A stretch of DNA of 64,000 nucleotides from Methylotenera sp. (GCA_013141495.1 JABFQV010000011.1:51727-115726); one strand, 5' to 3'. Positions 18,064 through 27,833 are shown, counted from the first letter of the stretch. Made by a program: numbers and translations. Notes: generated from the letters alone by a model not told the origin.

Positions 18064-19335
18064 ATGACCCCAATCACCTGCCCTGCAGTACTAGTTTCCG
18101 CCATCTCTTCCGGCCAAGGAAAAACCCTGTCAACCGCCGCGTTAGCCAGAGCTTGGAAAAACCGTGGGCTTAACGTTCGCGCCTTCAAATGCGGGCCTGA
18201 CTTTCTTGACCCGATGGTGTTAGAAAAAGCCACAGGGCAACCCGTTTACAACTTAGACCTAGGTATGTGTGGCGAGCAAGATGGCTTGGCGCGTTTATAT
18301 AGCGCGGCACAAACGGCCGATGTGATTATCGTTGAAGGTGTCATGGGGTTATATGATGGCACGCCTTCTAGCGCAGATATTGCGGTGCGTTTTGGTTTGC
18401 CTGTCATCGTTACCATTGATGCCAGCGGTATGGCGCAAACTTTTGGCGCAGTTGCTTCAGGGTTATTAGCTTACAAGCCCGAATTAACGCCAGCAGGTGT
18501 GTTAGCCAATAAAGTGGGCAGTATTGGCCATGCCAGCATGCTACGTGAAAGCTTGCCAGCCCATTTAAGCTGGTTTGGCGCGCTACAAAGAAACGAAGCC
18601 ATTGCCTTGCCGGAACGGCATTTAGGCTTATTTCGCGCGAGTGAAATTGATGACATAGAAACTCGAATTGAAGCCGCAGCCATTGCCTTAGCTAATTCTG
18701 GCGAGCTGCCTTTGCCACCACCAGTTACATTCCATGCGCCGTTCGCTTCAACCATGCCAGCGTTGTTGGCAGGCAAAACCATTGCCATTGCACGTGATGA
18801 AGCGTTTTGTTTTATTTACCCAGCTAATTTAGATTGCCTGAGTGATCTGGGTGCGACCGTTAAGTTTTTCTCACCGCTAAACGATGAAACCCTGCCCGAA
18901 GCCGATGCCTACTGGCTACCCGGCGGCTACCCTGAGCTGCACCTTAAACAAATAAATGAAAATAGCGCAATGCGCGCAGCTCTACACGCGGCTTTTAATG
19001 CAAACAAACCCATTCTTGCCGAGTGTGGCGGCATGATGGCGTTATCAGAATCAATTAACGGCGCATCTACTTTCGGCTTGCTGACAGGCAATTGTCAAAT
19101 TGAAGCGCGTTTTCAGGGCTTGGGCACGCAGCATGCCACGCTGCCAACAGGAAAAATTGGCGCGCATACTTTTCATTACGGCTCATTCACTACGCCGCTT
19201 GCGGTAGCTTTTCAAGCAGAAGCCAAGCGAGGTAAAGGCGAGGCCATTTACCAACACGGCAGTATCACTGCAAGCTTTTTACACTTTTACTTTGCCTCTA
19301 ACCCACAAGCTGCTGCAAGCTTGTTTTTGCCATGA
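18064..19335 (+). CDS. cobB: Cobyrinate a,c-diamide synthase (CobB/CbiA)
   Basis: Glutamine- and ATP-dependent enzyme amidating the a and c carboxylates of cobyrinic (or hydrogenobyrinic) acid. The 423 residues have an N-terminal dethiobiotin-synthetase-like ATP domain (SAISSGQGKTLSTAALARA, 12-30; FKCGPDFLDP, 41-50) and a C-terminal class I glutaminase domain with nucleophile Cys321 in AECGGMMAL and the conserved PGGYPELH. It overlaps bluB by 4 bp (ATGA), showing a shared transcript. Confidence 0.95.
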   Translation: MTPITCPAVLVSAISSGQGKTLSTAALARAWKNRGLNVRAFKCGPDFLDPMVLEKATGQPVYNLDLGMCGEQDGLARLYSAAQTADVIIVEGVMGLYDGTPSSADIAVRFGLPVIVTIDASGMAQTFGAVASGLLAYKPELTPAGVLANKVGSIGHASMLRESLPAHLSWFGALQRNEAIALPERHLGLFRASEIDDIETRIEAAAIALANSGELPLPPPVTFHAPFASTMPALLAGKTIAIARDEAFCFIYPANLDCLSDLGATVKFFSPLNDETLPEADAYWLPGGYPELHLKQINENSAMRAALHAAFNANKPILAECGGMMALSESINGASTFGLLTGNCQIEARFQGLGTQHATLPTGKIGAHTFHYGSFTTPLAVAFQAEAKRGKGEAIYQHGSITASFLHFYFASNPQAAASLFLP

Positions 19336-20009
19336 GTGAAACATTACGCCCACACCGCTATACGGATGCTGAAATAGCCGCAGTTTATCGCGTGATAGCC
19401 GAGCGCCGCGACATGCGGCACTTTGTGCCAACACCCGTAGCACCTGAATTGCTCACTAAAGTTTTGCAAGCCGCGCATCAAGCGCCTAGCGTGGGCTTAA
19501 TGCAACCTTGGCGCTTTATTCGAATAATTGACACCACTACGCGTAAAAACATACACCAACTGGTGGATGCCGAACGTGCTAAAACCGCACAAGCGATTGG
19601 TGAGTTTGAAACTACCGCGCGCATGGCGGAGTTTTTACGGCTTAAAGTAGAAGGTATTTTAGACTGCGGTGAGTTATTAGTCGCAGCACTGTGTAATGAC
19701 CGCGAGCGCCACATTTTTGGACGCAGAACCTTACCGGAAATGGACTTGGCCTCAGTCAGCTGCGCCATTCAAAACATGTGGCTGGCCGCGCGGGCTGAAG
19801 GTTTGGGCATGGGTTGGGTTTCAATTTTCGACCCTGTTGCATTAGGGCAATTACTCAATATGCCAAGTGAGGCCAAACCCATCGCCGTATTGTGTTTAGG
19901 TCATGTTAATAGCTTTTACAAAGAACCCATGCTGGTGGAAACTGGCTGGAAAACAGCAAGGCCATTGGCCGATATGGTGATGGAGAATAGCTGGGATAGT
20001 TCTAAATGA
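19332..20009 (+). CDS. bluB: 5,6-dimethylbenzimidazole synthase
   Basis: BluB uses oxygen to break down reduced FMN into 5,6-dimethylbenzimidazole, the lower ligand of B12. The 225-residue nitroreductase-like protein has YRVIAERRDMRHF near the N-terminus, APSVGLMQPWRFI (about 56-68) and the C-terminal IAVLCLGHV, typical of BluB. It overlaps cobB and the next gene by 4 bp each. Its presence implies the cell can make its own lower ligand aerobically, which fits cobT downstream. Confidence 0.94.
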   Translation: MSETLRPHRYTDAEIAAVYRVIAERRDMRHFVPTPVAPELLTKVLQAAHQAPSVGLMQPWRFIRIIDTTTRKNIHQLVDAERAKTAQAIGEFETTARMAEFLRLKVEGILDCGELLVAALCNDRERHIFGRRTLPEMDLASVSCAIQNMWLAARAEGLGMGWVSIFDPVALGQLLNMPSEAKPIAVLCLGHVNSFYKEPMLVETGWKTARPLADMVMENSWDSSK

Positions 20010-20821
20010 GATATCCCCAACGCATTGTCTGCCTAACCACCGAGCCGACAGAAGTGCTTTACCTGCTTGGTGAGCAGAAACGTATTGTGGGTATTTCAGG
20101 GTTTACCACACGCCCTGCAATTGCACGCCGCGAGAAGCCAAAAGTGGCCGCTTTTACCAGTGCAAAAATTGATAAAATTCTAGAATTAAAGCCTGATTTA
20201 GTCATTGGCTTTTCTAACTTGCAAGCTGATATTGCCGCATCACTGATTCGCGCCGGGGTTGAAGTGCATATCTTTAATCAACGATCTATTGCACAGGTAT
20301 TAAACATGATTGCCACAATGGGTAGTCTGGTAGGCGCATCAGACAAGGCTGCCAAGCTGATAGTTGAGTTAGAAGATGCCCTGAATGATGCACGCGAAAC
20401 AGCGCGCAATTTAATGACCAAACCAAAAATATATTTTGAAGAGTGGGATGAGCCCATTATTTGCAGCATCCGCTGGGCGATGGAGCTCATTGAAATTGCA
20501 GGCGGCGTGGATTGCTTTCCTGAACTCAGCCATTTTCACAGCGCAAAAGATCGCGTTATTCAAGCCGATCAAGTCATCGCGCGGCAACCAGACATCATTA
20601 TCGGCTCGTGGTGCGGCAAAAAATTTCAACCCAACCAAGTGATGGCGCGCGCGGGCTGGGCAGACATTCCAGCGGTTAAACATGGTTTTGTACGTGAAAT
20701 AAAATCGGTTGATATTTTGCAACCCGGGCCATCACTCATTACGCATGGCTTAAAGCAGGTGCAAGCGCTTGTTCAGGAGTGGAGCGCAGTACAAACACAT
20801 AGAAAAATGGGAGTAAATTAA
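20006..20821 (+). CDS. BtuF-like cobalamin/corrinoid-binding protein without signal peptide
   Basis: A 271-residue PF01497-type periplasmic-binding fold: RIVCLTTEPTEVLYLLG at the N-terminus, VAAFTSAKIDKILELKPDLVIGFS and a long linking helix near residues 110-140. Unlike a true BtuF it starts directly in the first beta strand with no signal sequence, and no BtuC or BtuD gene is present. It overlaps bluB (ATGA) and abuts cobU. It may act in the cytoplasm on corrinoids, or the start may be mis-set; no upstream in-frame start fits because bluB occupies that sequence. Confidence 0.82.
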   Translation: MRYPQRIVCLTTEPTEVLYLLGEQKRIVGISGFTTRPAIARREKPKVAAFTSAKIDKILELKPDLVIGFSNLQADIAASLIRAGVEVHIFNQRSIAQVLNMIATMGSLVGASDKAAKLIVELEDALNDARETARNLMTKPKIYFEEWDEPIICSIRWAMELIEIAGGVDCFPELSHFHSAKDRVIQADQVIARQPDIIIGSWCGKKFQPNQVMARAGWADIPAVKHGFVREIKSVDILQPGPSLITHGLKQVQALVQEWSAVQTHRKMGVN

Positions 20822-21349
20822 ATGACTACACACTTAATTTTAGGTGGTGCGCGCTCTGGAAAAAGCGCTTTTGCGGAAAAGTTAGCCATAGAAAGTGGCT
20901 TAAATGTGATTTATATTGCTACCGCACAAGTTTATGATGCGGAATTTGGCCAACGCGTAGATCACCACAAACTACGTCGCCCTGAACACTGGCAAACCAT
21001 TGAACAACCATTTAACCTAGCTGAAGCATTGCAAACTCACGCCAAAGCTAATCAGCTTGTGATTGTAGATTGCCTTACACTTTGGCTAGCACAGTGCATT
21101 TGCCCTGATTGTGCACCGCCAGAAGGTGTAGATTGGGCAGAAGAGCGCGCCGCTTTATTAGAAACATTGCCAACACTAGCCGGCACAATTCTACTAGTTA
21201 GCAATGAAGTCGGCATGGGCATTGTGCCGCTGGGTGAAATCAACCGCCAGTTTCAAGATGAACAAGGCAGACTAAACCAGGCCATCGCACAATTGGCAGA
21301 CTGCGTAAGCTTTATTGCGGCCGGCTTACCGTTAACATTAAAAGGATAA
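20822..21349 (+). CDS. cobU: Adenosylcobinamide kinase / guanylyltransferase
   Basis: Bifunctional CobU/CobP phosphorylates adenosylcobinamide and then activates it with GTP to AdoCbi-GDP. The 175 residues show the P-loop LGGARSGKSAFAE (about 7-19), the RVDHHKLRRPEHW region with the guanylylation histidine, and DCLTLWLAQ (81-89). It begins immediately after the BtuF-like gene stop. Confidence 0.95.
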   Translation: MTTHLILGGARSGKSAFAEKLAIESGLNVIYIATAQVYDAEFGQRVDHHKLRRPEHWQTIEQPFNLAEALQTHAKANQLVIVDCLTLWLAQCICPDCAPPEGVDWAEERAALLETLPTLAGTILLVSNEVGMGIVPLGEINRQFQDEQGRLNQAIAQLADCVSFIAAGLPLTLKG

Positions 21350-21351
21350 TC

Positions 21352-21564
21352 ATGGAAACAACAGAATTTAAATTAAAAGGCGAATATATTGCCCTTTGCG
21401 ATTTACTCAAAACAGAAGGCATTGCCGATAGCGGCGGCCAAGGTAAAGCATTTGTCGCGGATGGCTTGGTGACGGTGGATGGTGAACTAGAACTGCGAAA
21501 AACCGCAAAAATCCGCGTGGGGCAGGTGGTAGAATGCTTGGGTCAAACAATTAAAGTAGTGTAA
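21352..21564 (+). CDS. S4-domain RNA-binding protein (YbcJ-like)
   Basis: A 70-residue single S4 domain of the YbcJ type: EYIALCDLLKTEGIADSGG, then AFVADGLVTVDGELELRK and VGQVVECLG. The alpha-L motif is complete. These proteins bind structured RNA, often linked to ribosomes, but the role is not defined. It follows cobU by 2 bp, so it is carried in the cobalamin transcript; a functional link to B12 is not evident. Confidence 0.88.
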   Translation: METTEFKLKGEYIALCDLLKTEGIADSGGQGKAFVADGLVTVDGELELRKTAKIRVGQVVECLGQTIKVV

Positions 21565-21574
21565 CTTAACTTGC

Positions 21575-21661
21575 GCCGTTCCCTGAGCCTGTCGAAGGGA
21601 TGCGTGCTATTAACATTTTGATTTTACAATGCAGATCCCTTCGACAGGCTCAGGGAACGGC
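21575..21661. repeat. Perfect 27-bp inverted repeat
   Basis: Arms 21575-21601 and 21635-21661 are exact reverse complements (GCCGTTCCCTGAGCCTGTCG and onward) separated by 33 bp. The CCTTCGACAGGCTCAGGGAACGG type is a dispersed repeat known from many proteobacterial genomes. Here it lies between convergent transcripts and may double as a terminator. Confidence 0.8.
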
Positions 21662-21738
21662 TTTAGTGGCATTGCTAAATGTTGAATTTCAAGGTCTAAA
21701 AACATTAGCTGTTACAGTTGGTTTTTGAATCCGCCAAG

Positions 21739-23202
21739 CTATAAATATTGAGCTAGTTTTTTCCAATCCAAATGTTGCTCCACACAATCAGCCAGTCGGT
21801 CTAGCTCAGACTCTCTAAGTTTTACATAATCAAAATGCTGTGCTGTTTGTAATCCCGCCCATTTTAGCCAAGCGGTACAGGCATCCGGGGAGTCAAATAA
21901 GCCATGCACATAAGTGCCGGCGATTTGATCATCTGCAGAAAGGGCGCCTTCAGGTTTATCATCTATCGTTAGCGCCGGCTTTTGTAAGGCAAACCCGGTG
22001 GTTACGCCCATATGAATTTCATAGCCAGTAACTACAGCTTCTGCAAAGGCTAATCGCCCTGTTACCTGCTTCAGCTGCTTCACCTGTTCTAAGGTCGTCT
22101 CCATCTCCAGCCAACCAAATCCAGCGCTCGAACCAGCTTCACCCTCAGTTGCATGGGGGTCGTGTATCGCACACCCTAGCATTTGAAAACCACCGCAGAC
22201 ACCTAATACTTTTCCACCATAACGTAAGTGATGAGTAAGTGCTTGCTCCCAGCCATGGGCCCTCAAATACTCAAGGTCGCCACGTACATTTTTGCTCCCA
22301 GGTAAAATAACTAGGTCCGCACTTGGAATCGCCTCGTTCAATTTAATGAACTGAAAATCTACCTGCGGATGCAAGCGCAGTGCGTCAAAATCGGTGTGAT
22401 TAGATAGATGTGGCAAAATAGGCACCACGATACGCAATCGCTGCAATTCTCCCGCCTTTTCAGAGGAGAGGGAAGGTGTTTTGGGTACGGCATCCTCTGC
22501 TTCTATATGTAGTCCATGCAAATAAGGCAACACCCCCAACACAGGTTTACCTGTTTCTTGTTCTAGCCAATCCAAACCTGACTGTAATAAAGCAATGTCA
22601 CCGCGAAAACGGTTGATAACAAAACCAATCACGCGAGCTCTTTCACTTTCAGATAACAAGGCCATCGTGCCTACGATATGTGCGAAGACTCCGCCCCGGT
22701 CAATATCAGCAATTAGTATGACCGGGCAATCCACCGCTTCAGCAAAGCCCATATTGGCAATATCATTTTCACGCAGATTGATTTCAGCTGGGCTACCTGC
22801 GCCTTCTACAATCACGCAATCGTATTGCGTTGTTAACCGCTGCCAAGATTCCAAAACGGCACGCATTGCTGTAGGTTTATAGGCATGGTAGCCAGTAGCC
22901 TCCAAATTGCAAACTGCCTTGCCGTGAATAATGACTTGGCATCCAGTATCTGAATTGGGTTTGAGTAGTACAGGGTTCATATCAGTATGCGGCAGCAAGC
23001 CGCACGCTTGTGCCTGCACTGCTTGCGCACGGCCGATTTCGCCGCCATCCACCGTAACAGCAGAATTTAACGCCATATTTTGTGGTTTGAACGGCGCAAC
23101 TCGTACGCCTCTGCGATACAATACACGGCACAACGCCGCAACGAGGGTGCTTTTACCCGCATCAGACGTCGTCCCTTGAACCATAAGTGATGTAAATGTC
23201 AT
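21739..23202 (-). CDS. cobQ: Cobyric acid synthase (CobQ/CbiP)
   Basis: Amidates the b, d, e and g side chains of adenosylcobyrinate a,c-diamide using glutamine and ATP. The 487 residues have the ATP domain ([20 protein letters not shown], 7-26; [13 protein letters not shown]) and a C-terminal glutaminase domain with [10 protein letters not shown] holding the nucleophilic cysteine, plus the C-terminal catalytic histidine in [10 protein letters not shown]. It is divergent from cbiB with overlapping starts (7 bp). Confidence 0.96.
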   Translation of the reverse strand: MTFTSLMVQGTTSDAGKSTLVAALCRVLYRRGVRVAPFKPQNMALNSAVTVDGGEIGRAQAVQAQACGLLPHTDMNPVLLKPNSDTGCQVIIHGKAVCNLEATGYHAYKPTAMRAVLESWQRLTTQYDCVIVEGAGSPAEINLRENDIANMGFAEAVDCPVILIADIDRGGVFAHIVGTMALLSESERARVIGFVINRFRGDIALLQSGLDWLEQETGKPVLGVLPYLHGLHIEAEDAVPKTPSLSSEKAGELQRLRIVVPILPHLSNHTDFDALRLHPQVDFQFIKLNEAIPSADLVILPGSKNVRGDLEYLRAHGWEQALTHHLRYGGKVLGVCGGFQMLGCAIHDPHATEGEAGSSAGFGWLEMETTLEQVKQLKQVTGRLAFAEAVVTGYEIHMGVTTGFALQKPALTIDDKPEGALSADDQIAGTYVHGLFDSPDACTAWLKWAGLQTAQHFDYVKLRESELDRLADCVEQHLDWKKLAQYL

Positions 23203-24173
23203 TCGATTATTATCCCATTTTAAGTGTATATATCACAGCCTTGTACACATACAGCACAGCTTTAGCGATCATTGCCGCAGTGTTGCTAGACGCACTCCTT
23301 GGTGAACCAAAACGCTGGCATCCCTTAGTCGGCTTTGGCTGGCTGGCAAATTGGATAGAGTACAGGTTAAATCGGCACATGCAACCACTTGCCGCACGCA
23401 TGATTGGGCTACTATCCTGGATGTTATTATTAGCGCCATTGGTTGCAACCGGCTATTTTGCAACGCACAGTATCTTAGGCTGGTTAGCAGATGTCTTGTT
23501 GCTCTATTTTGCCATCGGAGCGCGTAGCCTGATGCAACATGCACAGCAAATTTATGCGCCACTTTCTCAACATAATCTTGATGAGGCGCGGCATGCAATC
23601 AGCATGATAGTCAGCCGCGATACTTCACAACTGAATGAAACTGAAATTGCTACCGCTACGGTTGAATCAGTACTTGAGAACGGCAATGATGCGATCTTTG
23701 GGGCAATCTTTTGGTTTGTACTGTTAGGTGGTACAGGTGCGTTACTATTTAGATTAGCCAACACTTTAGATGCAATGTGGGGATACCGCACACCACGCTT
23801 TAACTACTTTGGTTGGGCGGCGGCGCGCTTGGACGATTTACTCAATTTAATTCCCGCACGATTAACCGCTTTAAGTTATGCACTCTGTGGCAACACGCGA
23901 AACGCCATAAAATGCTGGGCTACACAAGCTGGCACATGGTACAGCCCTAATGCCGGACCTGTGATGGCAGCTGGCGCAGGGGCGCTGCAAGTAAAGCTGG
24001 GCGGGGCGGCCGTCTATCACGGCACGACAAAACAGCGCCCTGTATTGGGTATGGGTGAACTTGCCAATACCAGCCATATTTTGAGTGCAATAAGCTTGGT
24101 GAAACGCAGCCTAGTGTTATGGTGTGCAGTGATTGCCCTCGCAGAAATTTTAAGGAACGCACATTTTGCTTGA
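23196..24173 (+). CDS. cbiB: Adenosylcobinamide-phosphate synthase (CbiB/CobD)
   Basis: Integral-membrane enzyme attaching aminopropanol phosphate to adenosylcobyric acid. The protein has several hydrophobic helices and the family blocks [19 protein letters not shown] (about 32-50), ISRDTSQL-like [21 protein letters not shown] and [26 protein letters not shown]. The 325-residue start at 23196 overlaps the divergent cobQ start, and its first 24 residues look atypical. A start near 23240-23265 (for example TTG before [10 protein letters not shown]) is possible. Confidence 0.92.
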   Translation: MSFDYYPILSVYITALYTYSTALAIIAAVLLDALLGEPKRWHPLVGFGWLANWIEYRLNRHMQPLAARMIGLLSWMLLLAPLVATGYFATHSILGWLADVLLLYFAIGARSLMQHAQQIYAPLSQHNLDEARHAISMIVSRDTSQLNETEIATATVESVLENGNDAIFGAIFWFVLLGGTGALLFRLANTLDAMWGYRTPRFNYFGWAAARLDDLLNLIPARLTALSYALCGNTRNAIKCWATQAGTWYSPNAGPVMAAGAGALQVKLGGAAVYHGTTKQRPVLGMGELANTSHILSAISLVKRSLVLWCAVIALAEILRNAHFA

Positions 24174-25140
24174 ACACGGCGGAAATTTAAGCTTAGCGGC
24201 AGCGCAATACGGCATTCCACTTGAAAGCTGGCTGGATTTATCTACCGGCATCAATCCAAACAACTATCCTATTGCAGAAATCCCGGCCAGTGTTTGGCAA
24301 AAGCTACCAGATGATAACGATGGCCTAGCCGAGGCGGCGTGCGCTTATTACCGCAGTCAGTTTGCGCTCCCAACAGCAGGCTCTCAAGCTGCATTGCAAG
24401 TTTTGCCCAAGTTACGGCCACCTTGCAAAGTGGCAATGCTAGATCCCATGTATAAAGAGCACGCACGTGCCTGGCAACGGCACGGTCATCAAGTGAATAC
24501 TTTTGCTGGTTTAGACGATGAGGAAGCCATCAATGCTGCTGACGTAGTGCTGCTTTGTAATCCTAATAATCCGACCGCGACACGATTTTCAGTAGAAGCT
24601 TTGCTCAATTTACACGCCAAACTCACAAGCCGTGGTGGCTGGTTAGTTGTAGATGAAGCCTTTATGGATGCCACACCACAACATAGCATTGCTCAGCATG
24701 CACATTTAGACGGGTTATTTGTACTGCGCTCTTTGGGCAAGTTTTTTGGTTTAGCTGGTGCCAGAGTGGGCTTTTTAATCGCAGAAAAAACGCAGCTTAA
24801 CAAAATACAAGAGGAACTTGGGCCTTGGACTATATCAGGGACAAGTCGCTTTGTTGCCAAACAAGCCTTGAATGATAAAGTCTGGCAACAAAATACCCGC
24901 CAACAGCTCACAGAAAACAGTCAGCGCCTAGCGGTTTTGCTAAATCGCTACAACTTAACGCCGCAAGCAGGCACCGCATTATTTCAACATGTGCCGACAA
25001 ACGCGGCTAATGCTTGGCAACAGCATTTAGCCAAACAAGGTATTTGGGTCAGACTGTTTACTGAAACGCCAGCGCTGAGGTTTGGCTTACCCACTGAAAA
25101 TGGCTGGGATAGGTTAGAAAACGCACTTAAAACATTTTAG
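24166..25140 (+). CDS. cobD: L-threonine-O-3-phosphate decarboxylase (CobD/CobC type)
   Basis: PLP-dependent class II aminotransferase-fold enzyme making (R)-1-amino-2-propanol O-2-phosphate, the linker used by CbiB. The 324 residues begin HGGNLSLAAAQYGIPLESWLDLSTGINP, hallmark of this family. They carry the PLP-lysine region LRSLGKFFGLAGARVGF and LLCNPNNPTATRF. The start is TTG at 24166, overlapping the cbiB stop by 8 bp, with AAGGA ten bases upstream. Confidence 0.94.
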   Translation: MLEHGGNLSLAAAQYGIPLESWLDLSTGINPNNYPIAEIPASVWQKLPDDNDGLAEAACAYYRSQFALPTAGSQAALQVLPKLRPPCKVAMLDPMYKEHARAWQRHGHQVNTFAGLDDEEAINAADVVLLCNPNNPTATRFSVEALLNLHAKLTSRGGWLVVDEAFMDATPQHSIAQHAHLDGLFVLRSLGKFFGLAGARVGFLIAEKTQLNKIQEELGPWTISGTSRFVAKQALNDKVWQQNTRQQLTENSQRLAVLLNRYNLTPQAGTALFQHVPTNAANAWQQHLAKQGIWVRLFTETPALRFGLPTENGWDRLENALKTF

Positions 25141-25158
25141 CTGGCTAAGCTTTGCCAG
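25141..25158. terminator. Weak hairpin between convergent cobD and cobC
   Basis: CTGGC-TAAGCTTT-GCCAG lies directly after the cobD stop and before the end of the opposite-strand phosphatase gene. Its position suits a terminator, but there is no long T-run. Confidence 0.35.
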
Positions 25159-25163
25159 TAAAA

Positions 25164-25730
25164 TCAACGATTCACAAAGTGAATTCTAGGCACTGCGTCA
25201 TTAAACGAAATCTGCGTCACACTCGCATGATCAATCACTATTCTAAACAAACCTTTGAGCGGCATATTCAGCACCTCTGCCAGCATGGCACGAATAACGC
25301 CACCATGCGTGACCACAGCAATGTTTTTACCATGTGAGTGCTTACTCACATCTGCCACAAATGCTTTAGTGCGAGCATGCAGCTGTGAAAAACTTTCACC
25401 ATTGGGCGGCGATAAATTGGCATAGTCGTTTGCCCAAATATCAAATACGTCACGCGGAATGCTATCCCAGGTCTGCATTTCCCAATCACCAAAATGCAGT
25501 TCTTTCAAGCGCTCATCAGTCTGGATCTGTCCTAAATTAAGCGCGTGTGCTAATTTAGTGCATCGCTGTAGCGGGCTAGCATACACGGCATCAAACGAAA
25601 TAGCCGCCAGCTTCTTTGCCAAGATATCGCGCTCAACATCAAAGTTTAATGAAGCATCTACATCACTTTGACCGTAGCAAACACCTGCTGGAATACTTAA
25701 TGAAGTGTGGCGAATCAGATGTAAATTCAT
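25164..25730 (-). CDS. cobC: Alpha-ribazole phosphatase-like histidine phosphatase
   Basis: A 188-residue phosphoglycerate-mutase-type phosphatase beginning MNLHLIRHTSL, with the phosphoryl-accepting histidine in RHT. The second catalytic region is VVTHGGVIRAML. Context with cobS and cobT supports removal of phosphate from alpha-ribazole 5'-phosphate or adenosylcobalamin 5'-phosphate. The ATG at 25730 overlaps the cobS stop by 4 bp and is preferred over 25745. Confidence 0.9.
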   Translation of the reverse strand: MNLHLIRHTSLSIPAGVCYGQSDVDASLNFDVERDILAKKLAAISFDAVYASPLQRCTKLAHALNLGQIQTDERLKELHFGDWEMQTWDSIPRDVFDIWANDYANLSPPNGESFSQLHARTKAFVADVSKHSHGKNIAVVTHGGVIRAMLAEVLNMPLKGLFRIVIDHASVTQISFNDAVPRIHFVNR

Positions 25731-26533
25731 AGCTGCTGACACCACGCTAATAAGCCAAAATAAAACGCCAGCTCAGTGATTTGCTGCATGGCACCTAAAC
25801 AATCCCCAGTATAACCACCTAGCCAATGTTTGATTTTATTACGCCACCAAATCCAAACTGCGGCAACGGGAAGCAAGCAATAAACCCCTAGCCATAACCA
25901 ATCATTTATATTCAAAATAAACGGTGAGAAATTTAAGTAAATAAATGGAATCGGCAAAATACCTAATAAAGTGGCCACCGTTAAATCTGCTACACCTAGC
26001 TTTGTGGCTAAAGGTTTTGCTTTACCAATCGCCTTCACATAGCTTAAATCGGCCATCACATACAGTGCACACAAACGGCTGAAAGCATGACCGACGATTA
26101 ATATAAAAGGTAAAAAATAAACGGGGAGCGCATTCAATACTTGAAACTTTGCAAACAACATCAGAAACAATGCAACGGCGCCATAAGTGCCAAGGCGTGA
26201 ATCCTGCATAATAGTGAGTATTCGCTCTTTATCGTACCCTCCACCTAAGCCATCAGCACTGTCCGCCAAGCCATCCTCATGGAATGCTCCGGTGATATAA
26301 ATAGTGATCGCCATACTGACTAATACCGCAATACTACTTGGTAAAACTTTGGCAGCAAGTATAAAAGCACCTGCCCCCACCATGCCGACAAGAACCCCTA
26401 CCAAAGGGAAATATTTGGCAGAATAATTAAGGTCATCATCATGAAAATCAGTAAAACTCGGCACAGGCAACCGGGTAAAAAACCCCACCGCTAACAAAAA
26501 GTGTCGTCGCTCACGGCGCAGGTAACTCAGCAT
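25727..26533 (-). CDS. cobS: Adenosylcobinamide-GDP ribazoletransferase (cobalamin synthase)
   Basis: Polytopic membrane enzyme joining AdoCbi-GDP and alpha-ribazole (phosphate) to complete the nucleotide loop. The 268 residues have FFTRLPVPSF near the N-terminus. The acidic signature FHEDGLADSADGLGGGYDKERILTIMQDSRLGTYG follows (about residues 83-117), with its metal-binding aspartates. It overlaps the cobT stop by 7 bp, so cobT-cobS-cobC form one operon on this strand. Confidence 0.95.
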   Translation of the reverse strand: MLSYLRRERRHFLLAVGFFTRLPVPSFTDFHDDDLNYSAKYFPLVGVLVGMVGAGAFILAAKVLPSSIAVLVSMAITIYITGAFHEDGLADSADGLGGGYDKERILTIMQDSRLGTYGAVALFLMLFAKFQVLNALPVYFLPFILIVGHAFSRLCALYVMADLSYVKAIGKAKPLATKLGVADLTVATLLGILPIPFIYLNFSPFILNINDWLWLGVYCLLPVAAVWIWWRNKIKHWLGGYTGDCLGAMQQITELAFYFGLLAWCQQL

Positions 26534-27591
26534 GCTTCATCCACTTTAGCGCTCACGCCAGCACTTTCAAACGAGGCCATTTCGTTTAAAAAATTAACCG
26601 CAGCCAACACCAGAGGGTAGGCTAACACTGCACCGGTGCCTTCGCCTAAGCGCAACCCAATATCCAGCAGCGGTTTTACGCCTAAATATTCCAACAATTT
26701 ACGATGCCCGGACTCACCGGAGCAATGCGTAAACACACAGTAGTGCAATATATTTGGCTGCAATTTGTAAGCCACTAACAAAGCCGCCGTCGCGATAAAC
26801 CCATCAATCAGCAATAGCGACTTTTGTTCTGCTGCGCCGAGCATTGCGCCCACCATCATCGCAATTTCAAAACCACCAAATGTGGTCAGCACTTGCAATG
26901 CATCCGCACTATTCACTTGATGAAAATTGAGTGCCTGTGTTAAAACCGTTACTTTTTGAGCTAAGCCTGCATCATCCAAACCCGTGCCACGTCCAACACA
27001 TTGTTCGATTGGCAGACAACACAACACGCTCATTAAGCAACTGGCAGAGGACGTATTGCCAATGCCCATTTCACCAAAGCCGAATACATTACAGCCTGCA
27101 TTTATTTCTTTGCCACTCATTGCCCCACCAGCAACAAGCGCTTGCTCGCATTGTGTTAACGACATTGCAGGTTCGGTCAAAAAGTTACGTGTACCCAACG
27201 CAACTTTGGCATGCGTTAAATCTGGATGCACTTCAAAATGATAATTGACACCAGCATCCACCACACGCAGCTGCATATTGTTTTGGCGTGCAAATACGTT
27301 AATTGCTGCACCGCCTTGCAAAAAATTGAGCACCATCTGTGCGGTCACCGCTTGCGGATAAGGGCTAACACCCGCCTCTACAATACCGTGGTCTCCTGCA
27401 AACACCAGCATGGTCGGCTGGCTTAAACGCGGACTTAGCGTTTGCTGTATCAGGCCAATCTGTAGCGCGATAGTTTCCAACCCTCCCAAAGATCCTAGCG
27501 GTTTAGTTTTGGTGTTAATTTTATTAAGCAACGCATTTTTAAGCGTCGAATCATGGGGAGCGGAGCGGAGCGGGGAGATATTAAATTTCAT
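26527..27591 (-). CDS. cobT: Nicotinate-nucleotide-dimethylbenzimidazole phosphoribosyltransferase
   Basis: CobT activates dimethylbenzimidazole with nicotinate mononucleotide to give alpha-ribazole phosphate. The 354 residues carry KTKPLGSLGGLETIALQIG near the N-terminus, FAGDHGIVEAGVSPYPQAVT, GEMGIGNTSSA and the C-terminal GEGTGAVLAYPL containing the catalytic glutamate. Start ATG at 27591 is chosen from homologue length; a GTG at 27618 is the alternative. No second cobalamin riboswitch was found upstream, so this operon seems controlled differently from btuB. Confidence 0.95.
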   Translation of the reverse strand: MKFNISPLRSAPHDSTLKNALLNKINTKTKPLGSLGGLETIALQIGLIQQTLSPRLSQPTMLVFAGDHGIVEAGVSPYPQAVTAQMVLNFLQGGAAINVFARQNNMQLRVVDAGVNYHFEVHPDLTHAKVALGTRNFLTEPAMSLTQCEQALVAGGAMSGKEINAGCNVFGFGEMGIGNTSSASCLMSVLCCLPIEQCVGRGTGLDDAGLAQKVTVLTQALNFHQVNSADALQVLTTFGGFEIAMMVGAMLGAAEQKSLLLIDGFIATAALLVAYKLQPNILHYCVFTHCSGESGHRKLLEYLGVKPLLDIGLRLGEGTGAVLAYPLVLAAVNFLNEMASFESAGVSAKVDEAC

Positions 27592-27680
27592 AATCACAGA
27601 TTTTACATCAGAGCGCACGACTTAACACCAGTAGCTAATACATACTTCATCGACAATCCGACAAAAATTTAAAAATAGTT

Positions 27681-27710
27681 TTGTCAGATTGTTATGAAGT
27701 TTGCTATAAT
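27681..27710 (+). promoter_or_regulatory. Sigma-70 promoter of tRNA-Phe
   Basis: TTGTCA (27681-27686) and TATAAT (27705-27710) are separated by 18 bp, with GC-rich GCGCGGC just after the -10, a stringent-type discriminator. It lies 47 bp upstream of the tRNA gene. Confidence 0.75.
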
Positions 27711-27757
27711 GCGCGGCTTGCAAACATTTACCTCTAGTTTGCACAAGTTGATTTAAT

Positions 27758-27833
27758 GGCCGAGTAGCTCAGTCGGTAGAGCAGCGGATTGAAAATCCGC
27801 GTGTCACTGGTTCGATTCCAGTCTCGGCCACCA
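27758..27833 (+). tRNA. tRNA-Phe (anticodon GAA)
   Basis: The 76-nt cloverleaf has acceptor stem GGCCGAG/CTCGGCC, D-loop AGCTCAGTCGGTAGAGC, anticodon stem GCGGA/TCCGC with loop TTGAAAA (anticodon GAA), T-loop TTCGATTC and an encoded CCA. Its 3' half is the attachment site of the integrated element to the right; integration leaves the full tRNA intact. Confidence 0.97.

Noticed and set aside
27592..27757. Possible second cobalamin riboswitch before cobT
   Set aside because: No B12-box or other riboswitch core is present; only the tRNA promoter and plain sequence were found.
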